Of a stretch of DNA of 64,000 nucleotides, positions 60,838-64,000 are shown piece after piece. The notes beneath the pieces were generated by a model. It ran no database searches, was not told the origin of the DNA, and was given only the letters and a program-made list of their open reading frames with translations. The stretch is taken from contig NZ_BARF01000077.1 of NCBI RefSeq assembly GCF_000367365.1, positions 90,716-154,715 on the forward strand, written 5' to 3'. This DNA is from Streptomyces prunicolor NBRC 13075. Lineage in GTDB: Bacteria > Actinomycetota > Actinomycetes > Streptomycetales > Streptomycetaceae. The position numbers and the translations under genes were made by a program. Each line of letters opens with the position of its first letter. Positions within the stretch are counted from its first letter, which is position 1.

Positions 60838-61608
60838 TTACGACGGCCCCGCGCTTCCCCAGGCGCGGGCCACCGCCGCCCCGAACAGCCGCCCGCTCAT
60901 CCCGGCCCGCCGGTACGCGGCGACCGCGGCCGTGTTGTCCGCGTCCACCATCAACGCGGCCCGCCCGTACTCCCGTACGAGGGCGGCTACGACGAACCGT
61001 GAGACGGCCGCTCCCAGGCCCCGCCCTCGCGCCTCCGGACGCGTCACGACCCCGGCCATGAAGCCGCAACCGGCCCCCGACCACGCGTCTCCGGCCACCG
61101 CCAGCAACGTGCCGGCGCCGTCGGGGTCGTAGGCCCCGGCCCAACGGCGTGTTCCGGGGCGGCCGGGCTGGGCGTAGGAGTCGGGGAAGCAGTGGTCGAA
61201 GACCGTCGCCGCTTCCTTCTCGCCTCTCCCGTCGAGCCACGCAACTCCCTCCGGTACATCGGACGGCGGGGCCGTCGTCTCCATCCACAGGAACTCGGGT
61301 CCGGCGGCGGCCGTCAGCCCGGGGGTCCCGCGTACCAGCGCGGCGATCAACTCCGCGTCCCCGAACGGGCGGTAGCCCGGTCCGGTCGCCGCCAGAACCT
61401 CGTCCCGTACGAGAACGAGGGCGTCCTCCTCCTTCCCGTCGACCGCGATCCGGTCCCGGCCGGAGAGGGCGGGGCTGACCACCGCCGTCGCCGAGCCGTG
61501 GCGGAAGACTCGTACGCCGGGCCCGAGTTGGCCCTCGGGCCGCAGTTGCGCGGCCCAGAGCAGGTGTCCTACGGCGTCCCTGTCGTCGAGTCCGTCAGCC
61601 TCGGCCAC
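60838..61608 (-). CDS. GNAT family N-acetyltransferase
   Basis: 256 residues. The acetyl-CoA motif is VVTRPEARGRGLGAAVSRFVVAAL, followed by ADNTAAVAAYRRAGM at the C-terminus. The N-terminal half is a degenerate second domain. The substrate is unknown. Its start overlaps the end of the histidine-kinase gene by 14 nt, so it may be cotranscribed with the two-component system. Confidence 0.82.
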   Translation of the reverse strand: MAEADGLDDRDAVGHLLWAAQLRPEGQLGPGVRVFRHGSATAVVSPALSGRDRIAVDGKEEDALVLVRDEVLAATGPGYRPFGDAELIAALVRGTPGLTAAAGPEFLWMETTAPPSDVPEGVAWLDGRGEKEAATVFDHCFPDSYAQPGRPGTRRWAGAYDPDGAGTLLAVAGDAWSGAGCGFMAGVVTRPEARGRGLGAAVSRFVVAALVREYGRAALMVDADNTAAVAAYRRAGMSGRLFGAAVARAWGSAGPS

Positions 61609-63043
61609 GTGCGCCCGGCCCCGGCTCCACCACGCCGCCCACCGTGAACCCGATCACCGAGCCGCCGCCGTCCCGCCGTAGCGCGAACGGTGCTCCGCCG
61701 TGGGCCAGGGCCACCTCGCGGACGATCGAGAGGCCGAGGCCCGAGCCGGGGAGAGAACGGGCGTCCGCCGCGCGGTAGAAGCGGTCGAAGATGCGGAAGA
61801 GGTCGGTCTCGGAGACTCCGGGGCCTCGGTCGAGGACTTCGACGCGGACCGTGCCGGGGCGGGCCGGGCCCGAGACCGCGATCTCGATCGGGGTCTGGCC
61901 CGCGCGGTCGAACTTGGCCGCGTTCTCGACCAGGTTGGAGATCGCGCGCTGGAGCATGCCGGGGCGGCCGTCGGTCGTCGTGTCGCCGCTCGCGCGGACG
62001 GTGATGTCGCGGCCGGTGCGGCGCCGGGCGAGGCCCGCCACGTCCTCCGCGATGTCGGCGAGGTCGACCTGCTGAGGCGGTTCGGTGTCGGACTGGCCGG
62101 CCGCCAGATCCACCAACTCGTTGACCAGGTCGGTGAGTTCGCGGGCTTCCTGACTCAGGTCCGCCACCAGTTCCTCACGGGTGGAGGGGGGCAGCTCGTC
62201 CATGCGCCGGAGCAGGGAGATGTTGGTACGGAGGGAGGTCAGCGGGGTGCGGAGCTCGTGGCCCGCGTCCTGGATCAGGCGGCGCTGGTCCTCCTCCGAC
62301 TGCGCGAGGCGGCCGAGCATCCGGTCGAAGGCCCTGCCCAGGCGGCCCACCTCGTCGTAGCCGGTGACGGGGACCTGGACGCCGAGCCTGCGGGTGCGGG
62401 CCACGTCCTCGGCCGCCGCGGTGAGGATGATCAGGCGGTGGGTGATACGCCGCGCCAGCCACCAGCCGCACAGCCCGGCGAGCACGACCACCGCGGCCAT
62501 CAGCACGAACGTCCGCTGCTGCAACGCCCGCAGCAGATCCTCCGTGTCGCTGAACTCCTGCGCGACCTGCACCGCGCCCCGCCCCTGGCCGAGCGAGACG
62601 GTCGCGATGCGGTACACGTCCTCGGCGACGGCGACGTCCTTGTGCTCCGCCGTCTTCCCGGCCACCCGGTCGCCCGCGATCGCCCGGTCGTCGCCGGTGA
62701 CGGGCAGCGCCGGGCTGCCGCTGTCGAGGACACCGCCGTCCCGCCCGAGCACCTGCACATCCGTACGGGCCGGCCGCACGATGTCGTGGCCGGGCGCGGA
62801 GGAGGAGAAGTCCTCGGTCGTCATCCGGTGCGTCCGCACCTCGTCCTGCAGATCCTGGACGACCTGGTCGAACACGGACTCCTGGTCGACCCGGACCAGC
62901 CGGGCCGCCGCGCCGTACGACAGCACGCCGACGAGGAGCGTCACGGCGGCGGTCACCGCCGCGAAGGACAGCACGAACGTGGTGCGGAGCGAGGCCAGCC
63001 TGGGCCGCCGGCTCACCACCAGCCGCCGCAGGCGTGCGCCCAC
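61595..63043 (-). CDS. Two-component sensor histidine kinase
   Basis: 482 residues. Two membrane helices (about 16-40 and 177-198) enclose an extracytoplasmic sensor of about 135 residues. HAMP follows, then HisKA with AGHELRTPLTSLRTN, then HATPase with NLVENAAKFD, DRGPGVSETD and GSGLGLSIV. The GTG start at 63043 abuts the TGA of the response-regulator gene. Signal unknown. Confidence 0.93.
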   Translation of the reverse strand: MGARLRRLVVSRRPRLASLRTTFVLSFAAVTAAVTLLVGVLSYGAAARLVRVDQESVFDQVVQDLQDEVRTHRMTTEDFSSSAPGHDIVRPARTDVQVLGRDGGVLDSGSPALPVTGDDRAIAGDRVAGKTAEHKDVAVAEDVYRIATVSLGQGRGAVQVAQEFSDTEDLLRALQQRTFVLMAAVVVLAGLCGWWLARRITHRLIILTAAAEDVARTRRLGVQVPVTGYDEVGRLGRAFDRMLGRLAQSEEDQRRLIQDAGHELRTPLTSLRTNISLLRRMDELPPSTREELVADLSQEARELTDLVNELVDLAAGQSDTEPPQQVDLADIAEDVAGLARRRTGRDITVRASGDTTTDGRPGMLQRAISNLVENAAKFDRAGQTPIEIAVSGPARPGTVRVEVLDRGPGVSETDLFRIFDRFYRAADARSLPGSGLGLSIVREVALAHGGAPFALRRDGGGSVIGFTVGGVVEPGPGARGRG

Positions 63044-63826
63044 TCAGTCCTCCCGCAGCACGTAACCCACGCCGCGCACCGTGTGGATCAGCTGCGGCGC
63101 GCCGGGCTCGTCGAGCTTGCGGCGCAGGTAGCCGACGTAGACGGCGAGGTTCTTGGAGCCGGGGCCGAAGTCGTAGCCCCAGATGCGGTCGTAGATCGTG
63201 GAGTGGTCGAGGACGATGCCCGCGTTGCGCACGAGCAGTTCGAGGAGCTCGAACTCGGTCCGGGTCAGCTCCAGTTCGCGCTCGTCGCGCCAGACGCGGC
63301 GGGCCTGGAGGTCCATCCGGAGGCCGGCCGCCGCGATCTGCTTGTCGGAGGGGGCGAAGGCCGACGAGGAGTACGGCTGCGGTCCGTCCCTCAGTACGTC
63401 GGCGGCGCCGGACGAGCCGGGGATTCCGGCGGTTCCGGGGACGCCGTTCGCCGGGACCGGGCTGGTGCGGCGGAGCAGGGCGCGGAGCCTCGCGAAGACC
63501 TCCTCGACGTCGAAGGGCTTCACCACGTAGTCGTCGGCGCCCGCGTCCAGGCCCGCGATGCGGTCGGCGGTCTCCACGAGTGCCGTCAGCATGAGGATCG
63601 GGGTGCGGTCGCCCTCGGCGCGCAGTACCCGGCAGACCTGGAGGCCGTCGATGCCGGGCATCATCACGTCGAGAAGCAGCACGTCCGGTGGGGTGCGGTG
63701 GGCCTGCGCGAGCGCCTCGACACCGTCGGCGACCGCGGTCACCTGGTAGCCCTCCAGGGTCAGGGCCCGCTCCAGGGCATGACGGATGGCACGGTCGTCT
63801 TCGGCGAGCAGCACAGTCTGGGGCAC
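63044..63826 (-). CDS. OmpR/PhoB-type response regulator with long linker
   Basis: 260 residues. The receiver has Asp10-Asp11, the phosphorylation site Asp53 (LLLDVMMP), Thr81 and Lys103 (VVKPFD). The winged-helix DNA-binding domain starts near 168 (ELELTRTEFELLELLV). About 45 residues of Pro/Gly/Ser-rich linker (residues 122-165) separate the two, far longer than usual. It forms a unit with the kinase after it. Confidence 0.93.
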   Translation of the reverse strand: MPQTVLLAEDDRAIRHALERALTLEGYQVTAVADGVEALAQAHRTPPDVLLLDVMMPGIDGLQVCRVLRAEGDRTPILMLTALVETADRIAGLDAGADDYVVKPFDVEEVFARLRALLRRTSPVPANGVPGTAGIPGSSGAADVLRDGPQPYSSSAFAPSDKQIAAAGLRMDLQARRVWRDERELELTRTEFELLELLVRNAGIVLDHSTIYDRIWGYDFGPGSKNLAVYVGYLRRKLDEPGAPQLIHTVRGVGYVLRED

Positions 63827-64000
63827 GCTACCCAGTGTGCCAAGGCCTCCGGCGGTTGGCCGGTGGGGGCAGGTCTACGATCACCCTTTTTACCTGGCTC
63901 TCACCGAGGTGGGCGCAACCTGGGTTTAGCTCCTACCGTCTTCTCACGGTCGGGTGTGGCGGGCTGGGGCGGGGTTGGGGCGGGCGTACCTGGGGGCTGC
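63827..64000. other. Promoter-side end of the window
   Basis: 174 bp upstream of the response regulator on its minus strand. No gene, hairpin or known site could be supported; the last 40 bases are G-rich. Confidence 0.4.

Overview
The window is chromosomal DNA from a Streptomyces or close relative. Codons end almost always in G or C, GTG starts are common, and the gene content is typical of the genus: futalosine-pathway menaquinone genes with UbiD/UbiA/UbiX partners, an XRE/DUF397 locus, a PucR regulator, CU044_5270 with its sigma factor, a system II cytochrome c maturation operon, GPP34 and an SAM methyltransferase of the DUF574 type. No rRNA, tRNA, CRISPR array, insertion sequence or phage gene was seen.

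Layout. 0-8 kb: a TetR regulator, a small membrane protein, an acetyltransferase and the menaquinone block (mqnE, Lrp/AsnC regulator, UbiX, rhomboid, Uma2, mqnP, UbiD-type decarboxylase). 8-20 kb: an NCS1 permease, an ArsR/quinone-oxidoreductase divergon, two Uma2 proteins in all, an XRE regulator with two DUF397 partners, a VOC protein, TetR, a transglutaminase-like protein, and PucR beside a base deaminase and a 2-oxoglutarate-type oxygenase. 20-25 kb: a P-loop ATPase translationally coupled to a membrane-anchored periplasmic-binding-type protein, then a sigma factor/CU044_5270 pair. 25-36 kb: the ccsB-resB-ccdA-resA operon, a lipoprotein deacetylase, a phosphoglycerate-mutase-like phosphatase, hemL, a conserved unknown and a PD-(D/E)XK nuclease. 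36-39.3 kb: an aldoxime-to-nitrile-to-acid pathway (AraC regulator, aldoxime dehydratase, nitrilase).

39.4-49.3 kb is the most unusual part and looks like an uncharacterised ribosomal-peptide (RiPP) locus. All genes lie on the minus strand. In transcription order they are: MBL-fold hydrolase, a large SARP/NB-ARC/TPR activator, a 34-codon peptide gene with a strong ribosome-binding site, a perfect 12-bp hairpin, an unknown protein with an SGHFRP motif, a CYTH-like protein, an MFS exporter, an M16-type subunit without a metal site and an M16 peptidase with HLYEH. The last five overlap by 4-11 nt. A heptamer direct repeat with 4-bp spacing, the usual layout of a SARP box, lies upstream of the peptide gene. 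No known RiPP modification enzyme (YcaO, radical SAM, LanB/C/M, P450) is present, so any chemistry is unassigned. The DNA is also visibly less G+C-rich than its flanks.

49.4-64 kb: a sugar ABC importer with aldose epimerase and a divergent LacI regulator, a DUF574 methyltransferase, an alpha/beta hydrolase, a GPP34 protein, a TetR/quinone-oxidoreductase divergon with paired operators, a secreted histidine acid phosphatase, an acetyltransferase and a two-component system.

A second theme is short tandem repeats sitting on or beside stop codons of at least six genes. In two of them (TetR at 70-726 and the nuclease at 34704-35867) a TAG replaces a CAG of the repeat, as if the protein lost a repetitive tail by a nonsense mutation.
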